DNA of 64,000 bases from NCBI GenBank assembly GCA_020060215.1, contig JAGVAP010000074.1, positions 87,041 to 151,040 of the forward strand, read 5' to 3'. Shown one piece after another: positions 18,782-29,300 of this stretch. The translations under genes and the position numbers were made by a program. The notes beneath the pieces are model-generated. The model was not told the DNA's origin. It worked only from the letters and a program-made list of their open reading frames with translations, and made no database searches. Each line of letters starts with the position of its first letter. Position 1 is the stretch's first letter. This DNA is from Deltaproteobacteria bacterium (GTDB lineage Bacteria > Desulfobacterota > DSM-4660 > Desulfatiglandales > HGW-15).

Positions 18782-18815
18782 ACAAGCGGTATATATCGCA
18801 TTGATATATGCTTGT
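18782..18815. promoter_or_regulatory. Palindromic operator upstream of padR
   Basis: ACAAGC (18782-18787), ATATATC (18791-18797), a five-base centre GCATT, GATATAT (18803-18809) and GCTTGT (18810-18815) form a two-part inverted repeat 24 bases upstream of the padR start. An AT-rich palindrome of this kind in front of a PadR gene is the expected autoregulatory site; it could also affect the divergent formate dehydrogenase. Confidence 0.55.
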
Positions 18816-19070
18816 CAACCGGATTTCACCCCTCTGCGCTTCTGAGCCAATCCGGTTTTTGCCGGGGATCGAGGATCTTGCGGCATCCGATGTGGTTGTC
18901 CCGGTGGTACTCCTGACTTGCCATCTCGCCGCCCGTGAGGTAATCTTCTCCATTCCTATTTGGACGGGTCCTTTCGTCGGGGTGCTTCTCCGTCGCTTCA
19001 CCGGAATCGCCCGGGCCCCGGCGTTCATCTTTTCGAGGGAGCGTTTCCCGAGCATGGGCATGCAATCATC

Positions 19071-22000
19071 ATGGATCTGAGTCGTCGCGAATTTCTCAAG
19101 GCTTCGGGTTCTGCGGCCGTGGCGAGCGCCCTCACGGTTCCCGGTCTTGATCCCTGGCCGATCGATCCCCTGGACCGGCGCCGGAGGGCCGGGGAGATCA
19201 ACGAGACCACCACCATCTGCCCCTATTGTGCGGTGGGCTGCGGCATGATCGTTCAGACGGACAAGCGAACCGGCACCATCCTCAACACGGAAGGCGACCC
19301 CGACCATCCCATCAATGAGGGGGCGCTCTGCGCAAAGGGGGCGGCCGCCTACCAGCTCGCAGTAAACCCCGACCGGATTACCCGGGTTCTCTACAGGGCC
19401 CCCTTCAGCGGCCAATGGGAGGTCAAGACTTGGGATTGGGCCCTGGACAGAATCGCCGCCAATGTGAAGCACTCCAGGGACGCGAGTTTCGTCGACAGGA
19501 ACGCGAAAGGCCAGGCGGTCCATCGCACCGAGGGCATTGCGCACATCGGATCGGCCGCCCTGGATAATGAGGAATGCTGGCTGGTCCAGGGGATGATGCG
19601 GGCCCTCGGTCTGGTGTACATCGAACACCAGGCGCGGGTCTGACACAGCGCCACGGTGGCGGCTCTGGGAGAGTCGTTCGGTCGCGGCGCAATGACCAAC
19701 CATTGGATCGATCTCAGGAACGCGGACTGCGTCCTCGTCATGGGCTCCAATGCGGCGGCAAACCACCCCATCTCCTTCAAATGGGTGAGGGAGGCGATGG
19801 ACCGAGGCGCCACCCTCATCTGTGTGGATCCCCGATTCAATCGCACCGCCTCCCAGGCCGACATCTATGCCCGGCTCCGTTCGGGCACGGATGTCGCTTT
19901 CCTGGGCGGGATGATCAACCATATCCTGACCAACCGGAAATACCACGAGGAGTACCTCCTCCAATACACCAACAGTTCTTTCCTGGTGGGTTCCGGGTAC
20001 GGTTTCAGGGACGGCCTCTTCTCCGGGTACGACCCGGAGAAAAGGTGCTACAACCGGTCCAACTGGGCCCTGTCCAGAGACGAGAACGGGCTTCCGGTGC
20101 GGGATAAGACCCTCCAGGATCCCAAATGCGTTTTCCAGCTCCTCCAGGCGCACTTTTCCAGGTACACCCCGGAGACGGTCTCCGCCGTCACCGGGACGGC
20201 TCCCGAGGACCTTCTCCGCGTCTGGGAGGCGTTCTCCGCCACAGGCGCCCGAAACAAGGCCGGCACGATCCTCTACGGCATGGGATGGACCCAGCACTCG
20301 GTGGGGGTCCAGAACATCCGGGCCATGTGCATCATCCAGTTGCTCCTGGGGAACCTTGGAAGGCCGGGTGGGGGAGTAAACGCCCTTCGAGGGGAGTCCA
20401 ATGTCCAGGGATCTACGGATCATGGTCTTCTCTTCGACAACTGGCCGGGGTACCTGAATGGTCCCGCAGCCTCCATGCAGACCCTTCGGGAGTATGTAGA
20501 GAAGGATACGCCGGAGTCCAAGGACCCCCTCTCCGCAAACTGGTGGCGGAATAAACCGAAGTACGTGGTAAGCCTGTTGAAGGCCCTGTTCGGAGATGCG
20601 GCAACACCCGAGAACGACTTCGGCTACGGATGGATGCCCAAAGTCGATGACGGGACCTCCTGCTCCTGGCTGGACCTCTTCGAGCAGATGGGCCAAGGGA
20701 AGTTTACGGGTTTCTTCGCCTGGGGCCAGAACCCGGCCGTGTCGAGCGCCCATGCCGGCAAGGTGCGCAAGGCCATGGCCGGGCTGAAGTGGCTGGTCAC
20801 CGTCAACCTCTTCGACAACGAGACCTCTTCCTTTTGGAGGGGACCGGGCATGGACCCCAAGGAGATCGGGACCGAGGTCTTTCTCCTGCCCTGCGCCGCC
20901 TCCATGGAGAAAGAGGGCTCGGTGACCAACTCGGGCCGTTGGATGCAGTGGCGGTACAAGGCCGCTGAACCTCCAGGAGAGGCGAAATCCGACGGGGATA
21001 TCCTGGTGGAGCTCTGGAGAAGGATCCGGGCCCTCTACGAGCAAGGCGGCTCATTCCCTGAGCCGATCCTCCATTTCAGGCTCGATCATGTCCACGCCGG
21101 CCGATTCGATCCCCGATCCATGGCCAGATTGATCAACGGGTACTTTGAAAAGGACGCGGTCATCGCGGGAAAGACCTACCGGAAAGGGACTCTTCTCCCA
21201 TCCTTCACCCTGCTTCAGGCGGACGGTTCCACATCCTCGGGCAACTGGCTTTACTGCAACTCGTACACGGAGGAGGGGAACATGTCGGCGCGCCGCGGCA
21301 AGGCCGACCCCACGGGCATGGGGCTGTTTTCCGAGTGGGCGTGGTCCTGGCCGGTGAACCGCCGCATTCTCTACAACCGCGCCTCCGTGGATCTCAAAGG
21401 CCGGCCCTGGTCCGCCGAGAAGGAGATCCTGAGATGGACCGCGGATGAGCGGTGGGCGGGCGATGTGCCGGACGGCGAGGGGCCTCCCATGTCTCATCAG
21501 GCCCAGGGGAGGTATCCTTTCATCATGAAGCCGGACGGGGTGGCGTCCCTTTTTGGACCGGGCCTGGCGGACGGGCCGTTCCCCGAGCATTACGAGCCCT
21601 TTGAGTCCCCGGTGGAAAAGAATCCCTTCTCCAGCCGGGTCAGGAACCCGGTCGCCCGTCTCTACGGGAGCGATGCGGAGATATCGGCGCCCGGTGACCC
21701 GCGCTTCCCTTTGGTGGCCACCACGCACAGGGTCACGGAGCACTGGCAGACCGGAGTGATATCCCGATGGCTGCCGTGGCTTCTCGAGACCCAGCCGGAG
21801 CTCTTTGTGGAGATGAGCCAAGAACTGGCCGGTCAGCTGGGCATCAAGAACGGGGAGGAGTGCACCGTCTCCTCGGCCCGGGGCCGGGTGAACGCCGTGG
21901 CCCTCGTGACCTACCGGATGAGGCCCATGCTCATCCATGGACGCACCGTCCATCAAGTGAGTCTGCCCTGGTGCTATGGCTGGCTTCACCCCAGGGATCG

Positions 22001-22106
22001 CGGGGACGCAGCCAACCTCCTCACCGCTCCTGTCGGGGATCCCAACACCCGGATACCGGAGACCAAGGCCTTTATGGTAAACATCTCCAGGAGGGTGGCA
22101 CCTTAG
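19071..22106 (+). CDS. fdhA: Formate dehydrogenase catalytic subunit, selenoprotein (in-frame UGA)
   Basis: 1011 residues when the TGA at 19641-19643 is read as selenocysteine 191. Tat signal SRREFLK is at residues 4-10. A [4Fe-4S] motif has Cys50, Cys53, Cys57 and Cys87 (CPYCAVGC, ALCAKG). The Sec context is HQARV-U-HSATVAALGESFGRGAMTNHW; the HSATVA...FGRGAMTNHW stretch directly after the Mo ligand is typical of formate dehydrogenase alpha subunits. The molybdopterin or tungstopterin domains follow, with the C-terminal dinucleotide-binding domain near LPWCYGWLHP. It oxidises formate to CO2 in the periplasm with the beta subunit encoded next. A hairpin follows the UGA. The ribosome binding site is weak; the start was chosen because it gives a complete Tat signal. 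Without Sec reading, the gene appears as two separate frames. Confidence 0.93.
19641..19682 (+). promoter_or_regulatory. Putative bacterial SECIS element after the UGA codon
   Basis: Just after UGA the RNA can fold as AGCGCCA-CGG-UGGCGGCU, a short GC stem with one bulged G, at the distance used by bacterial SECIS hairpins in formate dehydrogenase genes. The fold was done by eye. Confidence 0.55.
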
Positions 22107-22276
22107 CCGGTGAAAGATGGCGCATGGCTTGGCCCTGGGGGCCTCTTTTCGAAGACGAAGGGCCGCTCATGGGATGGCGGGAGTACGAAGCTCGGGCGGG
22201 CGGAATGTCTCCCCGGCCAACCCCCTTCGGCCTTCCTTTCATACAGCGAAAACGTTCACCGGAAAGGAGCTTCGCG

Positions 22277-22927
22277 GTGGCGGGCAAATACTTCCTCGTA
22301 GACACGACCCGGTGCATTGCGTGCCGCGGCTGCCAGGTGGGCTGCAAAGAGTGGCACAAGCTGCCCGGCGTCGAGACCCGTCAGTGGGGATCACCCCAGA
22401 ACCCCCCGGACCTGAATGGTCATACCTACCGCATCGTCCGCTTCAGGGAGTATCCGAAAAAGAGGGGAGCGATACGCTACTACTTCTCCGATGCCTGCAG
22501 GCACTGTCTGGAGCCCCCCTGCCGGGAAGAGGCGGAGAGATACGTCAGGGGCGCCATCGTCGTCGACCCCACCGGTGCGGTCGTCTACGGCGAGAAGACC
22601 AGGGAACTGGGGGAAAACGCCGGGAAGGTGATCGAGGCCTGCCCTTACAATATCCCGCGACTGGACGGGACGGGGCGGCTCGTCAAATGCGATATGTGTT
22701 ACACGCGTATCAGTCAAGGGGACGATCCGATCTGTGTCAAGACCTGCCCCACCGGAGCCATCCGCTTCGGGAACAGGTTTTCCATCATGAAGCTCGCGGG
22801 CGAACGGATGGCCGTGGCCAGGAGGAAGTTCGGCGAGGAGGTGAGACTCGTCCGCCCGGAAGAGGTGAGGGTCGTCTATCTGGTTGCAGCAGACCCCGAG
22901 AAGTATCACGAATACGCCACATACTGA
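22277..22927 (+). CDS. fdhB: Formate dehydrogenase iron-sulfur (beta) subunit
   Basis: 216 residues from a GTG start with AAAGGAG seven bases upstream. Ferredoxin-type clusters: CIACRGCQVGCKEW (Cys13, 16, 19, 23), CRHCLEPPC, ACPYNIPR, CDMCYTRI and CVKTCPTGAIRFG. It passes electrons from the catalytic subunit to a periplasmic or membrane acceptor. No signal peptide is seen; the protein would be co-exported with the Tat-bearing alpha subunit. It starts 170 bases after fdhA, and no cytochrome (gamma) subunit gene follows, which suggests a soluble two-subunit enzyme delivering electrons to cytochrome c, as known in sulfate reducers. Confidence 0.9.
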   Translation: MAGKYFLVDTTRCIACRGCQVGCKEWHKLPGVETRQWGSPQNPPDLNGHTYRIVRFREYPKKRGAIRYYFSDACRHCLEPPCREEAERYVRGAIVVDPTGAVVYGEKTRELGENAGKVIEACPYNIPRLDGTGRLVKCDMCYTRISQGDDPICVKTCPTGAIRFGNRFSIMKLAGERMAVARRKFGEEVRLVRPEEVRVVYLVAADPEKYHEYATY

Positions 22928-23049
22928 CCGGCCTCCTTGACGGGATGCGTCCGATGTCCCTGGGAAGGCGCAAAAAGCATGTGGCGGATCCCCGCTGCAC
23001 CCTGGTTCCCCTCAATTCGGGAGAAGATCCCACAAGGAGGTCAGAACCC

Positions 23050-23526
23050 ATGGTCGACATGCTCGTCAAGCTCTATGAGCTTCCGAGTGCGGATCCCCTC
23101 ATCGATGAGCTCAAGTGCCGGGGGATCGTGATTCGCGCCGCTCTGCCGTACGAAAAGCGTCAAGTCTGCGAGTGGGTGAGGGGCACGTTCAACGGCGCAT
23201 GGGAGAGCGAGTGTGACGTCTCTTTCAGCCGTCAGCCTGTCTCCTGCTTCATTGCTGCGGAAGCGGGGAGACTCATCGGGTTCGCCTGCTATGACAGTAC
23301 ATGCAAAAACTTCTTCGGTCCTTCGGGCGTTGCCGAGGACAGGCGAGGGATGGGGGTGGGCAAGGCATTGCTGCTCTCCTGCCTCCAGGCGATGAGGGCG
23401 AACGGGTTTGCCTATGCCGTCATCGGAGGCGTCGGCCCGCAGGAATTCTATTCCAAGGCGGTGGGAGCGGTCGCCATCGAGGGATCATCGCCCGGGATAT
23501 ACCGGGATCGGCTGAAAGGAACCTGA
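23050..23526 (+). CDS. GNAT family N-acetyltransferase
   Basis: 158 residues. The acetyl-CoA-binding loop reads VAEDRRGMGVGKALLLSCLQAM, the RxxGxG/A motif A of GNAT enzymes, followed by GFAYAVIGGVGPQEFYSKAVGA as motif B. A strong ribosome binding site (AAGGAGG) lies nine bases before the ATG. It follows fdhB by 122 bases. The substrate cannot be named. It ends one base before the GTG of the broken gene that follows. Confidence 0.85.
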   Translation: MVDMLVKLYELPSADPLIDELKCRGIVIRAALPYEKRQVCEWVRGTFNGAWESECDVSFSRQPVSCFIAAEAGRLIGFACYDSTCKNFFGPSGVAEDRRGMGVGKALLLSCLQAMRANGFAYAVIGGVGPQEFYSKAVGAVAIEGSSPGIYRDRLKGT

Positions 23527-23527
23527 C

Positions 23528-23722
23528 GTGAAGATTCTCGTCGTAGGCGCCGGGATGATGGCGCGGGCCGTCGTTCATGACCTCGTGCGTGCCGAGGACG
23601 TGGAGGAGGTCCTCCCTGATGCTGGCCCGCGACGAAGTCCACTCACACGGCGTGGGAACTCGCCTTCGATCCCGTCCGCTGCCTTGCCGAACTTCCCGGC
23701 CGGGGGATCCGACTGCAGGTGA
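23528..23722 (+). pseudogene. Truncated saccharopine/lysine-6-dehydrogenase-like gene
   Basis: From GTG 23528 the first 28 codons (MKILVVGAGMMARAVVHDL...) give a textbook Rossmann start of the saccharopine dehydrogenase family, with the GxGxMA nucleotide-binding loop. After about codon 28 the sequence becomes Arg/Pro/Ser-rich with no further similarity and stops at 23722; an intact family member has roughly 350-400 residues. The remainder has been lost. The start is directly downstream of the GNAT stop, so the two once formed an operon. Confidence 0.55.
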
Positions 23723-23853
23723 CGGAACAGCCGGCGCGCTGACCGCGGGTTGCAGATCCCCCTCGAGAATACCGTAAGCCCCGTATTGACTTTCTCTGCC
23801 CGCCTGTCGATCAGTACCTTGTAGAGTCCCCCAAAGAGGATCAGAGTCCCCGT

Positions 23854-24801
23854 ATGAGCGCACCGATCGCGTCCCCGTCGGGTGTCGAAAGCACGAGCCC
23901 CAGGCTGAATGGGTGGCTGCAGCTGCTCCGGCTCCCGAACCTGTTCACGGTTCCAGGTGACACCCTGGCGGGGCTCTTCCTGGGTGGGCTGGCCTCGGGT
24001 TCCTATCCCCTCCCCTCCCTCTTCCTTCCTGTCGCCATCTCCTTTTCAGGGGTGCTGCTGTACTGCGCCGGGCTCCTTTACAACGACTACTTCGACCAGG
24101 AGACGGACCTTCGAGAGCGACCGTCCCGTCCGATCCCCGGCGGCAGGGTGCCCCCCGGGCAGGTTCTGAAGGCCGGCCACCTCCTGAACCTCGGGGGAAT
24201 CGTTCTTGCCTTTGTGGTCGGGGTCTTGCCCGGTATCATCGCAACCATGCTGGCAACCGCAGCCGCCTTCTACAACCTTTCATTCAAGAGGATCCCCTTG
24301 CTCGGCCCCTTGAACATGGGGCTCTGCAGGGGTCTCCTGCTTCTGCTGGGGGCGAGCGTTCTATCCGCTCCTGTACTCCTCTCTCCACCCGTTCTCTTGA
24401 GCGCCGCCTCCCAGACCCTTTTTGTCGCATTCGTCAGCCGCATGGCTGCGCGTGAAACCGAGAGGTACGGCTCCGGACCGATCCGGTGGATGCCGGGTAT
24501 CGTCCTGCTCCTGTGGTTCATCGGGATCAGGACGATCGCCTTGCCCGCAGAGTCGAACGGGCCGCTCTTCATGCTGGTGTCCGGGGCGGCGGCAGGATGG
24601 GCGATTCACGCCGGTTACCTCCTGAAACAGGGCCTCGCCCCGGCGGGGATCCAGCGATGTATCGGTCGATTTCTACGCGGCCTTTTGTTGATTCAGGCAG
24701 CGGTGGTGGCGTTTGGAGGAGGACCGGTGGTGCTTGTCCTTCTGCTTGCAGGGCTTCTGCCGCTGACCGGCATTTTGGGCAAGAGGTACTACTCGAGCTG
24801 A
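23854..24801 (+). CDS. UbiA family prenyltransferase
   Basis: 315 residues with eight to nine membrane helices. The first Asp-rich motif NDYFDQETDLRERPSRPIP matches NDxxDxxxD of the UbiA superfamily, with the RPxRPIPxG continuation. The second Asp-rich motif is weak: the expected region reads YNLSFKRIPLLG and VSRMAARETERYG, which could alter catalysis. UbiA enzymes transfer a prenyl group to an aromatic or sugar acceptor inside the membrane. The following gene begins about 36 bases downstream and encodes a phosphodiesterase-like protein; this pairing recalls the ebo clusters, where a UbiA protein and a nucleotide pyrophosphatase occur together, but the other ebo genes are missing. Confidence 0.85.
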   Translation: MSAPIASPSGVESTSPRLNGWLQLLRLPNLFTVPGDTLAGLFLGGLASGSYPLPSLFLPVAISFSGVLLYCAGLLYNDYFDQETDLRERPSRPIPGGRVPPGQVLKAGHLLNLGGIVLAFVVGVLPGIIATMLATAAAFYNLSFKRIPLLGPLNMGLCRGLLLLLGASVLSAPVLLSPPVLLSAASQTLFVAFVSRMAARETERYGSGPIRWMPGIVLLLWFIGIRTIALPAESNGPLFMLVSGAAAGWAIHAGYLLKQGLAPAGIQRCIGRFLRGLLLIQAAVVAFGGGPVVLVLLLAGLLPLTGILGKRYYSS

Positions 24802-24837
24802 TTGATCGAGGGGAAGGGGAATCCTCATCGCAAGGCC

Positions 24838-26112
24838 ATGAGACGAAGGCTCCTGATCATCGCCGTTGCGGGGCTGGACAAAAGGCTCGACCTTGGAGCA
24901 CCCTACTCCGGCTTTACACAAACACTCTTCCCCGCCCTTACCTGCAGCGTGCAGGCCGGCTTTCGTACTGCAGCCCCGCCGTCCGCTCATGGGGTGGTGG
25001 CCAACGGCTGGTTCTTCCGCTCCCTCGGGAGACCGATGTTCTGGGAGCAGTCCTCCAGGCTCGTGAAAGGGAAGCGGATCTGGGAGGAGTTCCGCAAGGG
25101 CGGCGGGCGCGTGGCCATGCTCTTCTGGCAGCAGAGCATGGGAGAGGAAGCGGACCTGCTCTTGTCCCCGGCCCCCATACACAAGCACCACGGGGGAATG
25201 GTGGAATCCTTCTACAGCAGGCCGGAGCCCCTCTATCGAACGCTGCGCGGCAAGGTAGGCTCGGAGTTCAGGCTCCGCCACTATTGGGGGCCCATGGCCT
25301 CCTGGAGATCCGGGGAATGGATCGCCGGGGCGACGTGCGCGCTGATGCAGGACGAAGAGCTCGCCCCCGACCTTTGCCTCACCTACCTCCCCACCCTGGA
25401 CTACGCTCTCCAGAGGTCCGGACCTGAGGACTCCCGTTGCGAATCCGCTTATGAAGCCGTCCAAGGTCAGCTTTCGAATCTCCTCCGAACCGCGGTCCTC
25501 AGCGGGTACGACTACCTGGTCTTTGGGGATTACCGGATCTTTGCCGTAAACGAAGCCGTCTTTCCCAACCGGGCCTTGCGGAGGAGCGGCCATTTTCGAA
25601 CCCGGCCGGTGCACCGCCGGACCTATCCCGACTTCCTGTCCAGCCGCGCCTTTGCAGTGGTCGATCATGAAATCGCCCACGTGCACATCCGGGATCCGGC
25701 CGACCGGCCGGCCGTCATGGAGGTGCTGCAGGGACTGAGGGGCGTGGCGGAGGTTCTGGATTCGACGGAACTCTCAGCGCTGGGGTTGAACCACCGTCGG
25801 AGCGGCGAACTGCTCATCATCTCGGACCAGGGGAAATGGTTCGCCTATCCCTGGTGGGAGACGAAGGCCGAGGCGCCTGAATTCGCCCGCCACGTGGACA
25901 TCCACAACAAACCCGGGTTCGACCCCTGCGAGCTCTTCTTCGGCTGGCCCCCCATGGGCGTCACTCAGGACACATCGCGCGTCCGGGGCTCCCATGGCCG
26001 CACCGGTCCGGGCCGGGAAGTGGCATGGGCAAGCTCCATCCCGTTCCCCCGTCCCGAAAACCTGATCGGACTGGCCAAAGAAACCCGCCGCTGGCTGAAT
26101 CAACACGGTTGA
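24838..26112 (+). CDS. Alkaline-phosphatase superfamily nucleotide pyrophosphatase/phosphodiesterase-like protein
   Basis: About 424 residues. It starts RRRLLIIAVAGLDKRL, where family members usually have a metal-binding Asp shortly after the first strand (here GLDKRL). Other landmarks are TLFPALTCSVQAGF, where the nucleophile Thr/Ser (TCSVQ) is expected, DYALQRSGPED as a DxxxHxxGP-like site with the His replaced, and VVDHEIAHVHI with a metal-binding DHxxxH pattern. I use the ATG 24838; a TTG at 24802 overlapping the UbiA end region is possible. Probably works on a phosphorylated intermediate related to the UbiA product. Function is inferred from family and neighbour only. Confidence 0.7.
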   Translation: MRRRLLIIAVAGLDKRLDLGAPYSGFTQTLFPALTCSVQAGFRTAAPPSAHGVVANGWFFRSLGRPMFWEQSSRLVKGKRIWEEFRKGGGRVAMLFWQQSMGEEADLLLSPAPIHKHHGGMVESFYSRPEPLYRTLRGKVGSEFRLRHYWGPMASWRSGEWIAGATCALMQDEELAPDLCLTYLPTLDYALQRSGPEDSRCESAYEAVQGQLSNLLRTAVLSGYDYLVFGDYRIFAVNEAVFPNRALRRSGHFRTRPVHRRTYPDFLSSRAFAVVDHEIAHVHIRDPADRPAVMEVLQGLRGVAEVLDSTELSALGLNHRRSGELLIISDQGKWFAYPWWETKAEAPEFARHVDIHNKPGFDPCELFFGWPPMGVTQDTSRVRGSHGRTGPGREVAWASSIPFPRPENLIGLAKETRRWLNQHG

Positions 26113-26117
26113 GACAC

Positions 26118-26149
26118 CGATGGGTTTCGCTTCGCTCCACCCATCCTAC
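26118..26149 (-). repeat. Dispersed 32-base repeat, copy 1
   Basis: The minus-strand sequence GTAGGATGGGTGGAGCGAAG...CCCATCG is nearly identical to the plus-strand sequence at 54053-54084, 28 kb away. It lies six bases past the stop of the phosphodiesterase-like gene. The word encodes GWVERSETHR when translated, a peptide commonly seen in spurious frames over this repeat. Confidence 0.6.
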
Positions 26150-26331
26150 GGCACTGACGGGCTCGTCCCGCGATCCGTTCTTGCGGGAGGAACGACGTCG
26201 GACAAAAGTCCTGCCTCCCGGGCGATCATGGTGGATCCAGTCGACTCGCCGAAACATGGAGATGTTTTTCCAATGGCGGCATCTCCCGCCATCGGAAAAA
26301 TAGACCATCTCTGGGGTCCTGAATACCCTCT

Positions 26332-29300
26332 TCAGTATTTCACCTCCACCCTCACACGCCCCTTCAACCCGCTGATCTCCACGTCTCCGGACTCGGCGTT
26401 GAACTTCCGCCGGCCTTCTCCATTGACCTTGACGGACCGGATCGGCGCCTGGTTCGGGTGCCTGAAGCGGACCAGGATGCGGGGAGCGACCGGGACTTCA
26501 AGTTCAGCCGCGATCACGCCCCTGTTCGGGAACGACTCGTATCGAATGGAGACCTCTCCGAAACAGGTGCGCACATCCTTCGCTTCGAGGACATTCCCAT
26601 CCTCAAACCACTGCCTCGGGAGCGCCCTCCCGAAATGAAGCAGATCCCCCAAGGTGAACACGTACATGTACCGGAGCCACATCACGGCATTGGCCTGGTC
26701 GCTCGTCTTGAACTGGGCCGTATTTGAATACCCCAGCGTGGGATGAGGGTGCTCGGTCATGCCGTTGATCTCCTCCCGGTAGCAGGAGACCCACGCATTG
26801 AGGAACATCCGGATGTAGACCTCAGGCTCGTCACGGATCATGTGCGGCATCAGACCCGCCAGCAGGTTCGGCTGGATCGAGAAACCTCCTCGGTGGAACC
26901 AGTTCGACTCCAGGTCCGGTATCAGGTATCCGAAGGGGGGCTTGAGGTAGAGGTTGTCCTGGTAATCATCCAGGATCCACTGCGCCTCCACGCTTCGGGC
27001 ATCGTACAGCCCGGAGATCAGGAGGTAGACGGAGCCTTCCAGGGTCTGGCGAATCCACCCCTGATCCCTGCCGCGGCGATAGAGCCTGCTCGGAAACTGC
27101 GGGACCCAGCGGCCGTTTCGCAACCGCACCAGCGGGGAATGGCCGCGCATGGTCTCGAACCCCTTGATCAGGTCCAGCCGATATCGTTCGGCTTCATCTC
27201 TGACCCGTTCGGCATCGGCATGTCCCAGCGCTTCCAGGGCCCGGGCCGCCGAATTCGCACCCCGCCACGTAAGGCAGTTGGTCGAGAGCCAGTAATGAAA
27301 GTCGATCACATCCTCCAGACTCCCCGCGGGCAGGAACCCGTATTCCCAACCCCTGGAGTGGGGCAACGGAGCCATCGTGTTCCGCCGCTGGCGGAAGATC
27401 CAGTCCGCACCGGCAACCACGGAATCCGCCACGCTTCGAAACCACTCCTCGTCCCGCGTAAGGAGAAAATGCTCGCAGAGGCACCACAGGATCCATCCGT
27501 GGTGCTGGTTGTAGGCCCCTTCCTCGAACCCGGCGGCTCCGAAATACATGCCGTCAAAATCCGTGAAGTTCCCCGGCTGGGGCGCGGTCCCCTGGTACTT
27601 GACCCAGAGGTTGAGCCTCCGCTCCGCCTCATCCCTGAGCCCCCGTTCATCCAGCTCCCGGATGATCATGCAGGACTCGTTGGCGAAGTTCCCGTAGGTG
27701 GATGTGCCGACCGACGTGTTGATCAGGCCGCTGCCGTCGGGCATCTTGAAGTCGGTGATCTGAACATGGGCAAGATGGGCCTTGTAGACCGCGTCCAGGT
27801 GCGGCTCCGGGCTCCTGAGCTGGGCTCCTCTTCTCGCCTCTTTCCGCCAGAACTCGGTCACCTCTTTCAGGCAGGTCTCGAATTCCAGACGGTCGATCGC
27901 CTCCATCTCCGCCGCTGCATCCAGCCCGATGAAGGGGATCTTCAGGAACAGGTCGCAGGATTCACCCGGGTCGAGTCGCTGTCTCATCACCACCCGGTTC
28001 CCATCCAGGGACGGCGCCATGGTGGACTCGAAGACACCACGCAGCACCTGCTCCCCTTCATAGGGGCTGTAGAGCCGGTTGCCCTCCAGGCTTAGGGGAT
28101 CCAACCTCCGGTCGGGACCGGGGTCCATGGAGTTCCAGGTCCTCCAGAAGTCCTGGGAGTATTCGATGGGGAGCTCCGCCTCGGCCGGTTGGTCCCCTGC
28201 ATTCCGGAATCGGAATCGGATCAAGGCGACGCACGGGTCGTCCCCTTCGAGCTCGCCGTCCAGGATGGAGATCAAGAGGGGGACCGAGAGCGATTTCTGT
28301 TCCAGCCGGAGCGCATCCTTTCTGCAGTGGATGTTGTAGACGAGGGATGGAGCGGGATCGTTGAAACGGCAGACCGTGCACCACCGCTCGAGGCGGAAGA
28401 GGAATCGCCCGTTGCCCCTGCATTTGTAGCGGGCCGTATCCTTTCCCGGCACGCGCGTCACGTTGTTCTTGTGGATGATGAGATCCCCGTTCGCCTCCAG
28501 GAAGAAGGACTGGCGGTTGTGTTTGCAGCCCAAGTTGAAGTTGACCGGATGAGGGCGTGGCTGGCCGAAGGAGGCGGCACGAAAACTCTGCTCCGGCCTC
28601 TCTCTCACCGTCTCGTTGATCGTGCGCAGGTCCCTGACCCGATCACGATACATGCCGAAATCGGTCGGATCTTGGGCTCGGGAGACAAAGACCCCTTCAT
28701 CCTCGAACCACACGGGGCCTTCGAGGTCGAGCGCGACGAGGGAGATGGTGAACCTCCTGCCGTCCAGGAGAAAAGAGACGAGCCCGTCATCGTGGCAGTG
28801 ACGGTGGTGAGGCGCCATGTGGTTCACACCGACCTCGAAGACCCCTCCCCGTTGGAGTCTGCGGACCGAGCCCCCCCTTACCGCCACCCCCTTGACCGCA
28901 CGCAGTCCGGTGATGACCGCATTGTATCCCTCGACCCCGATATCCCTGTAGCGGGTCGCCCTGCCTGCATCGAGCTGCACCCTGAGCCTGCTCGCCCGGG
29001 GCGGGGAAAGGGTATTGACCTCGATCCTCTTCAGCAGATCGACGGCCTTGCTTTCCACCTTGACCCCCAGGGTCCTTCTGAACCGTACGTTATAGTTCTT
29101 CATCTCCGGGAACTCGGAAACGAGCCCTGCAAAAGAGAAGGAGATGCGACCGCCTCCTTCCCTTTTCGAGCGGGTCCGAGCCTTTCTCCAGGTGGTGTTG
29201 AACCAGTCGTCACCCGGGAACCAGCCGAACACGCAAGGGTTCTCCAGGTCTCGAAACTCCTCGTATCGAGCGCCGGGCCACGTCCGCTGCAGGTAGGACA

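Noticed and set aside
18808..19080. Small 90-codon gene before formate dehydrogenase
   Set aside because: It overlaps the operator and the Tat-signal start in another frame, and has no family pattern or ribosome binding site.
22117..23526. Long frame covering fdhB and the GNAT gene
   Set aside because: Its first 300 codons are Arg/Pro/Gly-rich out-of-frame shadow of fdhB; only the last 158 codons are real (GNAT).
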